A DNA stretch of 64,000 nt from Forficula auricularia (GCA_024734495.1 JALMQS010000105.1:564671-628670); one strand, 5' to 3'. Shown: positions 1 through 10,213, counted from the stretch's first letter. The notes: generated by a model not told the origin, from the letters alone. Program-made: numbers and translations.

Positions 1-50
1 TCAAATTGAAAAAATACCTATCTATATAACTATAGTCTATAATTCACATA

Positions 51-326
51 TTTTTTTTTTTTTTTTTTTTTAATGCAATCGAATGCAAGAAGGGGTGCAC
101 CAGTAAAGGTGTAGCCCCTATGGATCTCGAAAAGACCCTTGCATTACAGAAGAGAAGGGAAAGTTGATTAAGTGAGAGGGTGTAGACGTAGGTGTCTATG
201 CACCCTGGTTTTGAAGGTTTGAAGATCATAGGTGCTGGGAAAGATAGAGGATGGGAGAGAGTTCCAGTTCCTTGAAGTCATGGGGATATATGTATTCGCG
301 AATGAAGTGGTCCGGCACTTTTCATT
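51..326 (-). pseudogene. Non-LTR retrotransposon 3' end, copy 1 (RT C-terminus)
   Basis: Reading leftward, the last ~50 codons of a non-LTR reverse-transcriptase ORF are visible (motif [12 protein letters not shown], end HLRLHPLT). A short 3' UTR ending GATTGCATT and a poly-A tail follow, seen as the T-run near 51-72. It is a 5'-truncated dead copy of the family at 424-1401 and 40211-40919. The truncation point, about 326, abuts a hammerhead-containing sequence. The clade is probably in the Jockey/CR1 group; the fragment is too short to be sure. Confidence 0.75.
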
Positions 327-378
327 GTAATAGACTGATGAAGAGGGCAAAGCCCTCGAAACTATAATCTCGTTATAA
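322..378 (+). ncRNA. Hammerhead ribozyme motif, family A, damaged cleavage triplet
   Basis: CTGATGA (335-341), one A, stem II GAGGGC/GCCCTC around AAA (343-357), then GAAAC (358-362). The cleavage triplet reads ATC (367-369) where relatives have GTC, so the first stem III pairs are disturbed. Stem I can form from TGTAA and TTATA on either side. By sequence it is a type I hammerhead with minimal stem III, probably inactive. It lies between two non-LTR 3' ends. Confidence 0.7.
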
Positions 379-423
379 ATAAAATTTATAATTTCAGCAG
401 AAGACATACTCTTTTATTGTCTC
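379..423 (+). repeat. Family A hammerhead-element tail
   Basis: The sequence after the ribozyme (AAATTTATAATTTC, then CAGCAGAAGACA and TTTATTGTCTCC) recurs near 21360, 21500, 23080, 23130, 60700 and 60920. It marks the body of the family A foldback elements. Here only one arm is present. Confidence 0.6.
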
Positions 424-1401
424 CTTTTTTTTTTTTTTTTTTTTTTTTAATGCAATCGAATGCAAGAAGGGGTGTACCAGTAAAGATGCAGCTCCTATGG
501 ATCTCGAAAGACCCTTGCATTACCGAAGAGAAGGGAAAGTTGATTAAGTGAGAGGGTGTAGACGTAGGTGTCTATGCACTCCGGTCTTGAAGGTTTGAAG
601 ATTATAAGTGCTGGGAAAGATCGAGGCTGGGAGAGAGTTCCAGTTCCTTGAAGTCATGGGGATATATGTATTGGCGAATGAAGTGGTCCGGAACTTTTCT
701 AATTTGACCGCGAGAGAGTGTTGGGAGTCGGCAAAACGCGTACTACGTGCAAAGCATGCTTTGGGGGGAATTATTGATTTTATCTCATCAGAGCACCTGC
801 CGTGATAGTATCTATAGAAAAGGGAAAGGGCAGAGACATTTCTTCGATGGGCCAGCGAGTTGAGGGAGTCGGTGAGGGTAGAATCGTCAATTAGCCTGAC
901 GGCTCGTTTCTGAATTGCATCAAGGGTAGCAAGAGAATATTTTGAGGCTCCTCTCCATAGATGAGAGCCGTATTCGAGACAGGGGCGGATTTGGGCCTTG
1001 TAGATGGTGAGAAGTTGTGGGGGTTTGTAAAATCGCTTGGACCTGAATAAGAAGCCAATCTTCCTTGATGCAGATTTCGCCACAGAGGAGATGTGTTCAT
1101 TCCAAGACAGGTCAGATGCGACAGAGACGCCCAACATGGATAGGCTGTCACACATTTTCAGGGTATTCGAATCGAAGTGAATATCAGGGAAATCTTTATT
1201 TTCGCGCCTAGAAATTAGACAACATTGAGTCTTGTTTGAATTAAAGTTAACTAAATTTTGAGAGCCCCATTTATTCAGTTTGTCTAGGTCGAGAGTAATT
1301 GAGGAGGCAACATTGATTCGATTATTCGGGAGTGAGGGTTTGCCGTGTAGAGTGCTATCGTTGGCGTAACAATTCGATTCGATTATTATTATATTATGCA
1401 A
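424..1401 (-). pseudogene. Non-LTR retrotransposon, C-terminal half of reverse transcriptase
   Basis: An open frame of 285 codons reads leftward. It begins near the RT catalytic box, which here is YANDSTLHG instead of the expected Y-A-D-D, so a catalytic Asp is replaced. The thumb region follows ([48 protein letters not shown]), then the C-terminus HLRLHPLT, a 3' UTR and a poly-A tail (T-run about 428-449). Endonuclease and RT fingers are missing, so this is a 5'-truncated insertion. The thumb motifs suit the Jockey/CR1 group; that placement is inference. Confidence 0.85.
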
Positions 1402-1768
1402 ATATGTGGAGTGAAAGCGAATATTTATTTATTTAATTTTAAGTTTAACTCAAATGATTGAAGACTTTGATTANNNNNNNNNNNNNNNNNNNNNNNNNNN
1501 NNNNNNNNNNNNNNNNNNNNNNNNNNNNNNNNNNNNNNNNNNNNNNNNNNNNNNNNNNNNNNNNNNNNNNNNNGAGAGGAGGAATCGGGAGAGGAAAGGC
1601 AATACTTTCACTTATAATAATATTTCATACGCAAAGATGTAGATATAAAAGTGGGTAAAAAATAAATTAACATATTAATACGTTGTTTAATTATTTATTT
1701 GATTAAAAATTAAAGTTGAGACAAATAATTGACGATTGAAGATCGTTTTAATCGCTTATTAAATTTCA
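1402..1768. other. AT-rich sequence with a 100-base assembly gap (1474-1573)
   Basis: N-run of unknown real length. Short open frames crossing it are meaningless. I see no gene or recognisable repeat in the flanking bases. Confidence 0.9.
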
Positions 1769-1837
1769 ATGGAGTTTCATTTTGTAATTCTTTTAATGTT
1801 TTATCGGCTCCCTTCAAGGGTGGATCCAGGAATAACA

Positions 1838-2330
1838 ATATTTTTAACCGACTTCAAAAAAGGAGGAGGTTCTCAATTTTTTTTTCTAATTATGTTACCT
1901 GAGATCTTCGCCAATTGTGAACCGATTTTGATTATTTTTTTGCATTGGGTTCAGTATAGTTTCCGATTGGTCCCGTTTTTTTTCATTGGTATTGGACCAT
2001 TTTTGTTATGTTTGTTCAGGCATAACTTCTTTGTTTATGAACCGATTTTAATGATTCTTTCTGTGTTCGGATCAGTATAGATCCAAGATAGTCAAGATAC
2101 CTATTTATTTATTTATTTTATTCGATGATTCTTTTTTTATTGGAAAGAGGGTACCTTAGGGGTGGTCCCATATTAATTTGGTCAAGTTCTGATGATATGA
2201 TCAATTACGAAATAACGGAAATCTCCAATTCTTATGACCAAATAATCGAAATTATAATAAATAAAATCTTTTATAAAAAAAATCTTAAAACATTAATTTA
2301 AAACCCGCCAACGTTTCGAGAGAATTTATA
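1838..2330 (+). repeat. Interspersed repeat of the ACCGACTTCAAAAA family
   Basis: Starts at an ACCGACTTCAAAAAAGGAGG-type motif. It then carries several variants of an ACCGATTTTGATGATT phrase, a GGTCAAGTTCTGATGATATG phrase, and a final AACGTTTCGAGAGAA. Homologous blocks occur at 9190-9600, 11260-11720 (inverted) and 25230-25560. No protein is encoded; the 1769-2080 open frame is a by-product. The terminal motif behaves as an inverted repeat in the copies at 10796 and 25609. Confidence 0.65.
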
Positions 2331-2942
2331 TATTTATGAATTGAATTTTATTATCATGTTCTGATTCATTCGCCCGACGCTTTCACTTACGAGATAGCTT
2401 TTGAAGTTTTAATTATTTAATGAGGTGTAATTCGATCAACTACCATAGGCCTTTGAATTCTGCTCTGATATAGCAAATTCTCATCACTGACAAATTAAAG
2501 GAGCTTTATCAAATAAATATAAGGGAAAGTCAGCCACGGGAAATCATTCCATTGAACAATTTCCAATTTCCCAAGAGAATACTAACCAACCAACACTTGA
2601 AATTATACCTATGGCACAAGAAGAATTATTTTTTAAAAATGAATTTCATAAATTTTAAATATCTACCCTATATATATCTATAAAAAGATCGTTGAAATGT
2701 GCGATGTTTTCTGTGACGTGTTTAATTCAAAGTATGGCAAATACTAGAGCAGTGTTTCTCAACCTGTGTGCCCTGAGAGATTGTCAAATCTTCAGCAAGG
2801 GTTTTTGACAATTAATTAAAATTGCATGGATTTTGTAACTTTAAATAGTATTTGTAATTACCTTAACAGTTACTAAAAATAATATTTTTAAATTTTTTAT
2901 AAGATCTTAGGAAATTGGTAAATAAATTGAATTCAGTTTGAT

Positions 2943-3001
2943 ATTGAATAAGACGGACGTTTCGTCACTATATTCGCGACTTCTTCAGCGACTTATTCTT
3001 C
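2943..3001 (-). ncRNA. Hammerhead ribozyme, family C, complete core
   Basis: On the minus strand: CTGAAGA, one A, stem II GTCGC/GTGAC (5 bp with one G-U pair, 7-nt loop), GAAAC, GTC. Stem I is excellent: the 10 bases before CTGAAGA (AATAAGTCG) pair with those after GTC (CGTCTTATT) with a single U-U mismatch. Stem III is the minimal AC/GT with no loop, as in Penelope-type hammerheads, where dimers are needed to cleave. Core 2956-2988; predicted cut after the minus-strand C at 2956. Confidence 0.85.
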
Positions 3002-3107
3002 AAAACTCATTTGTCTGATATTATTATATGAAACATTCTTTTTAATTTATCTTATTCTTGAAAACATTAATTTTTCAACACAAAACCACAGAAAGCACAA
3101 TTGTGTT

Positions 3108-3166
3108 GAAGAATTAGTCGCTGAAAAAGTCGCAAATATAGTGACGAAACGTCCGTTTTATTCAAT
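3108..3166 (+). ncRNA. Hammerhead motif, family C, G8 mutated
   Basis: Right-arm partner of the ribozyme at 2956-2988. The core is CTGAAAA instead of CTGAAGA, so the essential G8 is A. Stem II, GAAAC and GTC (3151-3153) are kept. Predicted inactive. Confidence 0.75.
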
Positions 3167-3263
3167 ATAAAACTCTGAATTCACTTTATTTATCAAATTT
3201 CCTAAGATCTTAAATTTAATCGTTTGTGTGCCGCAAATAATTCTAGATATTTTTAGTGTGCCG

Positions 3264-3923
3264 TATACCAAAAAAGGTTGAGAAACACTGTGGTAGAAAT
3301 ATGTTTGATGTTATTATTTTATGTATACCAAAAAAGGTTAAGAAACACTGTGCTAGAGATATGTTTGGTGTAATTCTTTTATGCATACCAAAAAAGGTTG
3401 AGAAACACTGTGCTAGAGATATGTTTGGTGTAATTCTTTTATGCATACCAAAAAAGGTTGAGAAACACTGTGGTAGAGATATGTTTGATGTAATTATTTT
3501 ATGTATACCAAAAAAGGTTGAGAAACACTGTGCTAGAGATATGTTTGGTGTAATTCTTTTACGCATTCCAAAAAAGGTTGAGAAACACTGTGCTAGAGAT
3601 ATGTTTGATGTAATTCTTTAATGTATACCAAAAAAGGTTGAGAAACACTGTGCTAGAGATATGTTGGATGTAATTCTTTAATGTATACCAAAAAGGTTGA
3701 GAAACACTGTGCTAGAGATATGTTGGATGTAATTCTTTAATGTATACCAAAAAAGGTTGAGAAACACTGTGCTAGAGATATGTTGGATGTAATTCTTTAA
3801 TGTATACCAAAAAAGGTTGAGAAACACTGTGCTAGAGATATGTTGGATGTAATTCTTTTATGCATACCAAAAAAGGTTGAGAAACACTGTGCTAGAGATA
3901 TGTTTGGTGTAATTCTTTTATTT
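3264..3923. repeat. 60-bp minisatellite, about 11 units
   Basis: Unit of 60 bp (one copy 59 bp) starting at TATACCA at 3264, 3324, 3384 and so on to about 3863. Each unit contains AAAAAAGGTTGAGAAACACTG (the outer end of the hAT MITE), then TGCTAGAG and ~25 bp of flank. Because 60 is a multiple of 3 the array is open in several frames on both strands; these are not genes. Confidence 0.95.
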
Positions 3924-4522
3924 ATCCAGGTCCAATAGACTTTTGTTACGTTCTTGGTATGATCTTTGAGAAGGGTTAAAATTTGGGGGGGGGAGTAAAA
4001 AATCTAAGATCCCAACATTCAGACGTTTTAGAAAGGAAAAAAATTATAGGGTTAAAGGTAGAGAAGAAAAATAAAATACGGGATTCAAAATTTTGACAAT
4101 TAGACACTAAGGCCTAAAAAGAGAGGGAGAGAGCAAGTTGAGGGGAAAGGGAGGGGGGGGGGGATTGAATCCGTGCCAGCAGACATAGGAAAAAGCCCTT
4201 ACTTTATTTATAATTTAAAAATAATTTGAAGTAGAATACCATAGATATAATATAGATTGAATAGAATTGATTTTCTTTGTCAGATTGGACATATAATATA
4301 ATTAACAAATAATATGTAAAATAGATGTATTACTCTTACTGAACATGTTGTATGGATTGATGTATGTAAAAAGGTCAAAGATAAAATATTATTGAATTTG
4401 TATCGATCAATTTGATTGTTTTTAGTTAAAGCGAAACTATTTTTAAAAAATAAGAAAATGTATAGATTAAGAACAACAAGAGTCTATTGACATGTATGAA
4501 ATATGTATCTATACACCATTAT
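3924..4522. other. Intergenic, no gene seen
   Basis: Purine-rich, with G-runs near 3988-3996 and 4151-4164, then AT-rich sequence. I recognise no coding region or repeat end. Confidence 0.7.
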
Positions 4523-4984
4523 TATACAGTGTGAGGCAAAAAGTTGTTAACATTGATAACAATGATACAAATATTGTTTCTAAAAGAATTTAACAATTGA
4601 AGTACATAAATAATTAGAGTTCATTTTCAAGTAAAAAATAATAATGGTAGAACAATTTTACCTTGGCCAATTTAATATATTTAAATTATTATTTTAAAAA
4701 TCACTACGGAGCACAGGCCACCAAGATACCGGCCGAAGGTGGGCTTAGCAGCTGGTTATTTATACCTATCCTAGAAAAATGATTAAATTTAGAGTTTAGC
4801 ATCAACAGAATATGGCAAACTATAACATTAGTCACGCAAAAACACTGTTAAAGGCGACCAGAAGGAGGTTCCATGGTTGACCCTTAAAACCCGAAAGAAA
4901 GAAGAATTTCTTCCGAAACGTCGTTTTTAAAAGAATAAAAATGAAATTCTGATAAATTATTTTATTTGGAATTTTTGTTTCTCC

Positions 4985-5235
4985 TTGAGCTGCCTTTCCA
5001 ACAATTTGCCATTTAATTATTAGTACCTGGAGCCACCGAGCGATGCACGGTAACCCCTGACCCCACCTCCGCCGAAACCACACACCTCGCCCCCACCACT
5101 GCACCCCCCACTCCACCCCACCCCAACCGCTCCTCCCACCTCGCCCCCAGCCTGCTGCACCCCACCTCCTGCACCTCCCACATCCACCCCACCCCGCACC
5201 CAGTTTTTGCATTTCTAGCTTTCTCAATGGTCTAC
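4985..5235 (-). repeat. Helitron-internal GC-skewed tract
   Basis: Read on the minus strand, CTAGAAATGCAAAAACTGGG is followed by ~190 bases very rich in G. The same order occurs on the plus strand at 28974-29250 within a Helitron. The minus-strand open frame here (Gly/Trp/Arg-rich) is a composition artefact. The CTGG at about 4750 after GGCCGAAGGTGGGC resembles a Helitron 3' hairpin and terminus. Confidence 0.55.
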
Positions 5236-5773
5236 ATATTTTATGTGTATATTTGTTTACTCGTACACCAATTTGCTCCACATTCGTTCATATTGATAAA
5301 CATTATAAAAAATAAATAGGAAAATAATAATAAAAAAATAATCGTATAGGATCTGAAATAAAAACATAAAATTAAATAAGATTTATTTTCAAGTTATATA
5401 AAAAAAGCCACTTCAACCACTTTATTTGTAAACACACCTGTAATGTTATGATTTAGACACCTGTTAATTAAAAACAGACAAAAAATTCCTAATTTTAATA
5501 TAATATATTAATATTTGTTATAACCTATTAGTGGGTTTTAAAATTAAAAAACCAATTAAAAATAAAAAATAATTGAAAAAAATGTAAACAAACTTTTTTA
5601 TTGAGATTTTCATCTATCAATAATTACTTTAATTAAGAAAAGATCAATTAAGATTAAATTTGTCGAGGTCCAGATCTAGCCAGATCGCTTTCTCATCCTC
5701 AAAACTTGTTAATAGAATTTGTTTCATCAAAATCGGTAGAGCCGTTTTCAAAATAGAACCAAGATACCTAATA

Positions 5774-7397
5774 TATAAACTGCTGCGCAAAATTATCGCA
5801 TCACCATTGATTTTACTAAAATATCAAATATTTATCAAATTAAATAACTTTGTATAACAAAATAAAATATCATAATCATCAAAATAATAACAAAATACTC
5901 AAATAATAAAAATAATTAAAATAAAATATTATCTTTTATTGAAATAAAATCTCTTAAACGAATTGGTTCTCTTAGGTTTATTTTAATCATTGTTTTAAAA
6001 CAATTTCTCTAGCCCAAACATTTTTTCTTTGCATTGCCAATCACTTCAAATTTTCATAAAATAATCACATATTGATTTCTAAATAAAACTCTAATAAAAT
6101 GAATCGTAATTACCATTTATCGGAACATGACTCTGTTAGGACCATAACATTATTTGAAGAAGGGTTGAGCCAACGTGAAATTGCAAGACGCCTTCAGATT
6201 AATCAATCAAGTGTATCCAGAGTTCTTCAAAGGTTTAGAGGGACTGGAAATCATACAAGAAGACCTGGACAAGGCCGCCCAAGAAGTACAAATCAGATGG
6301 ATGACCGATTTATTAAACTTGCTGCTTTAAGAAATCGCTTTTTCGACAAGCAGCCAGTTGAGAGGCATGTTGGAAAATGCTCGAAACACCCAAATTTCTG
6401 GTTCCACAGTAAGAAGACGCCTTCATGAAGTTGGAATTAAATCAAGGAAACCAGCAACAGGTCCTCTTTTAACCAGAGCTCATCGAATTTCGAGACTGAG
6501 ATTTGCTCAACAACATATGCAAATTGGACATTGAATGATTGGAGACGAGTTTTGTTTTCAGATGAATCCAGGTTTGCCCTACACTCACCTGATGGAAAGG
6601 AAAGGGTATGGAGAAGACCAGCAGAGAGATATTCAGAGTGCAACATCTCACCAAGAGTAAGTTTTGGAGGAGGTTCCATTATGGTATGGGGTGAGATAAA
6701 TTTCGATGCCCGTACGGAACGTCATAGAGTAACTGGAGGTTCTCTGAATGCTGAAAGGTACATGAGAGAAATCCTAGAGCAATATGTAATGCCCTTTGCT
6801 CCTTTAATTGGAGAAAGATTTCAGTTTTTACATGATAATGCTCGTCCTCATACTGCTCATGCAGTAAAAGAATACCTGAAAGAAGTCGGTATATCTGTTC
6901 TGTCATTTAATGCAAGAAGTCCTGACCTCAATCCTATTGAACATTTATGGGACATAATGGGGAGACGCCTAAGAACACGAAGTCAACCTGATTGGACACT
7001 TGGAAAATTGGAAATGGCATCAATTGAGGAATGGGAGAACATCTCCCAAGAAGAAATACAAAATTTAATTCTCTCAATGCCAAACAGAATCCAAGAGGTA
7101 TTAAGAGCAAGAGGAGGGGTTACAAGATATTGCTAAACTGTTTTTTAATCAAAACATTTAATAAAATTAGTTAAATTTCATTTTTTAAATTTTCCTCATT
7201 TTCATCAAATGTAAGTAATTTCAAGTTTTTGGGTTTTTTTTATTTTTTATTGATTAAAAGATGAAAATATTGTTATTAATATGAGTATTTATCATTTTTT
7301 ATTATTTTTTATCAATTTAATATGAAAGACAATACAAGTTTATTATATTTATTAGTAAAATTAATAGTGATGCGATAATTTTGCGCAGCAGTTTATA
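5774..7397 (+). mobile_element. Tc1-like transposon, near complete
   Basis: Inverted repeats of about 45 bp: the outer 31 bases, from TATAAACTGCTGCGCAAAAT at 5774, recur perfectly inverted at 7367-7397, and similarity continues inward (ATTTTACTAA). The target is TA, as expected for Tc1/mariner. Length 1.62 kb is typical. It contains one transposase gene on the plus strand with two compensating frameshifts. The insertion is younger than its host TIR element, which it splits. Confidence 0.92.
6099..7136 (+). pseudogene. Tc1-like transposase (DD34E), two compensating frameshifts
   Basis: The N-terminus has two helix-turn-helix domains (LFEEGLSQREIARRLQINQS) and a GRPR-type linker. The catalytic triad is present: FSDES, HDNARPHTA, and SPDLNPIEHLWD, with 34 residues between second D and E. 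Length matches the ~340-residue family norm. An extra T in the T-run near 6341-6346 shifts the frame; the correct sequence (SGSTVRRRLHEVGI) continues in the next frame, and a missing A near 6521 restores it before DWRRVLFSDES. About 60 codons lie out of frame, so the gene is dead by minimal damage. The frame closes at TGC TAA, 7136. Confidence 0.9.
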
Positions 7398-7859
7398 TAG
7401 ATAAATATAAAATTTTTGCTCGTTCAATAAGAGTAGATAGATACATTAATTAGATAGTTAATTAAATAAAAAATAAATTTTGAATAGTTAAAGAAAAAAA
7501 TTGTCATCAGGGATGAATCAATAAAAAAAAAAAAAATTGTCATTGTGAATAAATATATCAATTTGACTCCATGAGTGCATTGAGAGGATGGGTGCCAAAT
7601 TGAAACCCTGTAACCAAATCCCTGCCTTGTAATTTAAAGTGATTAAACACCCATTTAATGTTAACATCTTTTTGCCTCACCCTGTATAAGATAAAGTTTG
7701 CATTGAAAATAAAATTCCACTTTTTAAAAATCTTCAAAAATCCTATGATTGTTTGAAAATATCTGAGATCTGGTGAGATTTTTTGTGTTTTTTCATACGT
7801 TTCGAATTAATTTGAAAGTGATTGGATTTTGGAATGTCTAAATCTGTTCAAAATTTAGA

Positions 7860-8072
7860 TTAAGTGTATATGTTGCAGTAAAAACTGGTTCTTACTAGTT
7901 AAAACGCGTTTCACTGAATACCTTTGTGGCAACTAGAGTTTACTGATGTTGGTTGAGTTGGGTTCAAACTTCAAAGGTCTAGAATCTTCAAAGGTATTCA
8001 GGGAAACGAGTTTTTAACTAGTAAGAACCAGTTTTTACTAAAAAACGGGTTTTTACTGCAACAAATATATAT
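7860..8072. repeat. Foldback MITE (ACTAGTAAGAACCAGTTTTT arms)
   Basis: ACTGGTTCTTACTAGTTAAAA on the left is inverted as TTTTAACTAGTAAGAACCAG on the right, flanked by TTGCAGTAAAAA / TTTTTACTGCAA. A single arm recurs near 61850. Non-coding. Confidence 0.65.
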
Positions 8073-8208
8073 TTTCCGATTTCAGAAACCAAACTTAAAC
8101 TACAGTGGTACTTAAATTAAGCTCAAACCAAATTTTAAGGTAAATCGTTCAATTAAATTTAAGATAATAATTAATATAAATCTAATTCAGGCTAAGCGAT
8201 GTTTTTCC

Positions 8209-8458
8209 CCCATATGAGGCGTTCAAAAGCGGAGTGGACCATCCCACTTTTTTTATGAGAAATCCAGTAAAATAGAGGTAAAGGTTCGATGCAAAAGTGG
8301 TACCTGTGCTGTAATCTAGAAGGACGTTTAAAAACTAAGTCTGAGCCACTCTGTCTATTTAGAGTAGTTTTATCAAAAACCTACTTGATTATAGAGGTTT
8401 ATTAGCGAAAATGAGATTTGTGGGTTGGTCCACTCTGCTTTTGAAAGACTCATATGGG
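8209..8458. mobile_element. 250-bp MITE with ~37-bp inverted ends
   Basis: CCCATATGAGGCGTTCAAAA ... AGTGGACC at the left is mirrored by GGTCCACTCTGCTTTTGAAA ... CTCATATGGG at the right. No coding capacity; superfamily not recognised. Confidence 0.7.
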
Positions 8459-8967
8459 AAATATAATTTTCCTTAGAAGTTAGTTTGAGGTTAATTAATA
8501 TAAGTGCGTCATCCCTTGGCCAGGTTGATGATGGATAGCAGTGATATCAATACATGATAATATATTTTTTTTAAATGCGAAAAAATCGAAGAGTAGGGTC
8601 GTAATTATACAATTATTATCCCATGAACAGGGATTTTTAGCAAAATAAGACGTAAATCTATTAATATTTATTAACAAAATATATTTGTTCGTCAATATTT
8701 CGGAAAAAGGGTGAATTAAAGTTCAAAATTTGTAGTATCGATACATAACGATGTAAATTATCTTATTAAATTTTAAATGAATTCGATTAAGCCGTTTCGA
8801 GTTAAAGGGTATAAATAATAAGACATAAAGTTCTAGGTAAAGCGACCACCTAGTTATTTAATTGTATCATATTTAATAAGATTAGTAATTAATTTTTATA
8901 GACTTTTTATTAGTAATGAAGCTGTTGATGCTTTTATTTTTTTATGATTGATTTGAGTTGAAATTGT

Positions 8968-9185
8968 AGGTAAAATCACACATAATTATTTATTGAACAC
9001 TAATAAAAAATAATACAATAAAACTACGACGTTTCGATCAGAGTGGGTGCTCATACTTGAGAACGATTACAGAATAAGTCGATCGAAACGTCGTAGTTAT
9101 ATTGTATTGTTTGTTTGTGTTGAATAAATAATACAATATAACAACGATGTTTCGATCGACCTCAAGTATGAGCACCAGTCAAGTT
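8968..9185. repeat. Foldback with hammerhead 3' halves only
   Basis: Three copies of a GATCGAAACGTCGT-type end occur in alternating orientation (about 9028 minus, 9080 plus, 9150 minus), each next to ATAACTACGAC-type flanks. The GAAAC and GTC parts of a hammerhead are present, but no CTGANGA can be aligned. A further single copy is at 9540-9560. Relic of a seventh family or a rearranged one. Confidence 0.45.
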
Positions 9186-9189
9186 CTGA

Positions 9190-9600
9190 TGATGTTTGTT
9201 CGTCGATTTCTCTTTACCATGTGGACCGATTTCTATGATTTTGTTTGGATTGGGTTCAGAATAGTTTCCGATTTGACCCGTAAAAATTTCATTGGCATCG
9301 GACCTTTTTAGTTATGTATGATCACATATAATTTCTTTGTTTATGGACCGATTTTGATGATTATTTTTTTATTGGAAAGAGGATACCTTAGGGGTAGTCA
9401 GTCACATATTAATTTGGTCAAGTTCTGATAATATGATCAATGAAAAAATAACGGAAATCTCCAATTCTAATAATCGAAATTATAATAAATAAAATATTTT
9501 ATAAAAAAAAAACAATATTAAAACGTTCATTTAAAAGCCTCCGATCGAAACGTCATAGTTATATTGTATTATTTGTTCGTGCTCAATAAATAATAAGTAA
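9190..9600 (+). repeat. ACCGACTTC-family repeat body
   Basis: Shares the ACCGATTTNNATGATT phrases and the GGTCAAGTTCTGATAATATG phrase with 1838-2330 and 25230-25560. It ends in another GATCGAAACGTC block. Non-coding. Confidence 0.55.
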
Positions 9601-9637
9601 GTTATAATGAAAGGCAGTCCATAAATTATTTAAATTT

Positions 9638-9696
9638 TCTTCAAATTCCAACGTTTCGGAGACTTTTTATCTCTTTCTTCAGGGTATTGAATAGTT
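9638..9696 (-). ncRNA. Hammerhead motif, family B, weak (GTT site)
   Basis: Minus strand: CTGAAGA (9682-9676), A, stem II AGAGA/TCTCC with an A-C mismatch at its base, GAAAC, then GTT instead of GTC. GTT is allowed by the UH rule but is usually slow. Stem I with CC/GG and ATTCAA/TTTGAA is kept. Confidence 0.7.
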
Positions 9697-9713
9697 ATTG
9701 ATGGGTGAGATAT

Positions 9714-9772
9714 CTATTCAATACCCTGAAGAAGGGGAGAAAATGTCTCCGAAACGTCAGAATTTGAATAAA
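9714..9772 (+). ncRNA. Hammerhead ribozyme, family B, complete core
   Basis: CTGAAGA (9726-9732), A, stem II GGGGA/TCTCC (one G-U pair, 7-nt loop), GAAAC, GTC (9756-9758). Upstream TATTCAATACC pairs with downstream AGAATTTGAATA to give a long interrupted stem I, although the first pair C-G present in sister copies is partly lost (GTCAG here instead of GTCGG). Stem III is loopless AC/GT. Confidence 0.8.
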
Positions 9773-9801
9773 ATTTAAATACTTTATGGACTGCCTTTCA
9801 T

Positions 9802-10213
9802 CAAGGGCGGATTCAGGAGGAGAGGAGGGCGACCCCGCCCCCCCCCCCCATTGAGGCCCGTGCCTGGCGGGAGTGCAACACGTTCGTCGCACGCAGAGGC
9901 CAAAAAACGGCGGCCAAATCGACAGGGAATTTATAACAATTTTTTTATTTTTATTTTTTATTTTAATTAACTTAAAATATGAGATATGAAATTTGCAAAA
10001 AAAAAAAATTATTTTTTTAAAAAAATTGAAAATTGAAAATAAAGTTGTATGTGTGTGTGTGTGCGGCGTCTCTGACCCCCCCCCCCCCCCGCTTGGACAA
10101 TTCGATCGCGACACACTTTTGAGATAAAAAGTAGATCTTATATACATCGGGCACCTTATATACATTCTCCCCCCCACCCCCACCCCCATAGAAAATTCCT
10201 GGATCCGCCCTTG
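9802..10213. mobile_element. hAT-like MITE (CAAGGGCGGATYCAGG ends)
   Basis: Ends CAAGGGCGGATTCAGGA and TCCTGGATCCGCCCTTG are inverted. Flanking octamers CCTTTCAT / CCTTTCTT form an 8-bp target duplication, and the undisturbed target exists at ~26865. The interior has C-runs and a TG microsatellite. The sister copy is 49031-49328. The minus open frame across it is not a gene. The 8-bp duplication favours hAT. Confidence 0.75.

Larger units (their letters stand above)
2892..3218. mobile_element. Foldback element with divergent hammerhead pair (family C)
   Basis: The left arm (AAGATCTTAGGAAATTGGTAA to the left ribozyme) is the inverse of the right arm (ending TCAAATTTCCTAAGATCTT). The arms are ~100 bp with ~120 bp between. 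Each arm has a hammerhead reading outward: minus at 2956-2988, plus at 3121-3153. There is no coding capacity. Confidence 0.75.
2750..3290. mobile_element. hAT-type MITE interrupted by a hammerhead foldback
   Basis: Perfect 16-bp terminal inverted repeats CAGTGTTTCTCAACCT (2750-2765) and AGGTTGAGAAACACTG (3275-3290). This is the classic end sequence of hAT elements. Flanking octamers TACTAGAG and TGGTAGAA are a decayed 8-bp target duplication; the following minisatellite keeps the cleaner TGCTAGAG. A foldback carrying two hammerheads (2892-3218) was inserted into it. No transposase. Confidence 0.75.
4525..7687. mobile_element. Older TIR transposon (GTGAGGCAAAAAG ends) hosting a Tc1 element
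   Basis: Left end TTATACAGTGTGAGGCAAAA is inverted at the right end (TTTTGCCTCACCCTGTATAA); 30 of 32 end bases match, flanked by TA. The CAGGGTG-type end and TA flank suggest a mariner/Tc1-superfamily relic. Its own transposase is not visible. The interior holds a C-rich Helitron-like block (about 4990-5220) and the complete Tc1 insertion 5774-7397. Confidence 0.7.

Noticed and set aside
3243..3621. Protein-coding frames of 107 and 121 codons on opposite strands
   Set aside because: They are products of the 60-bp tandem repeat, whose length is divisible by three.
4876..4930. Hammerhead around GAAACGTC at 4915-4922
   Set aside because: Stem I (TTAAAAC/GTTTTTAA) and a stem II-like AGAAG/CTTC exist, but CCGAAAGA replaces CUGANGA with a substitution and an insertion. 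Too degenerate to list as a motif.
4832..5281. Gly/Trp/Arg-rich 149-codon frame (minus)
   Set aside because: It spans a GC-skewed Helitron tract and two unrelated repeats, with no domain.
9695..10189. 164-codon frame (minus)
   Set aside because: It crosses a MITE and the hammerhead pair; the similar frame in the sister MITE at 49002-49301 is due to shared non-coding sequence with different frame breaks.
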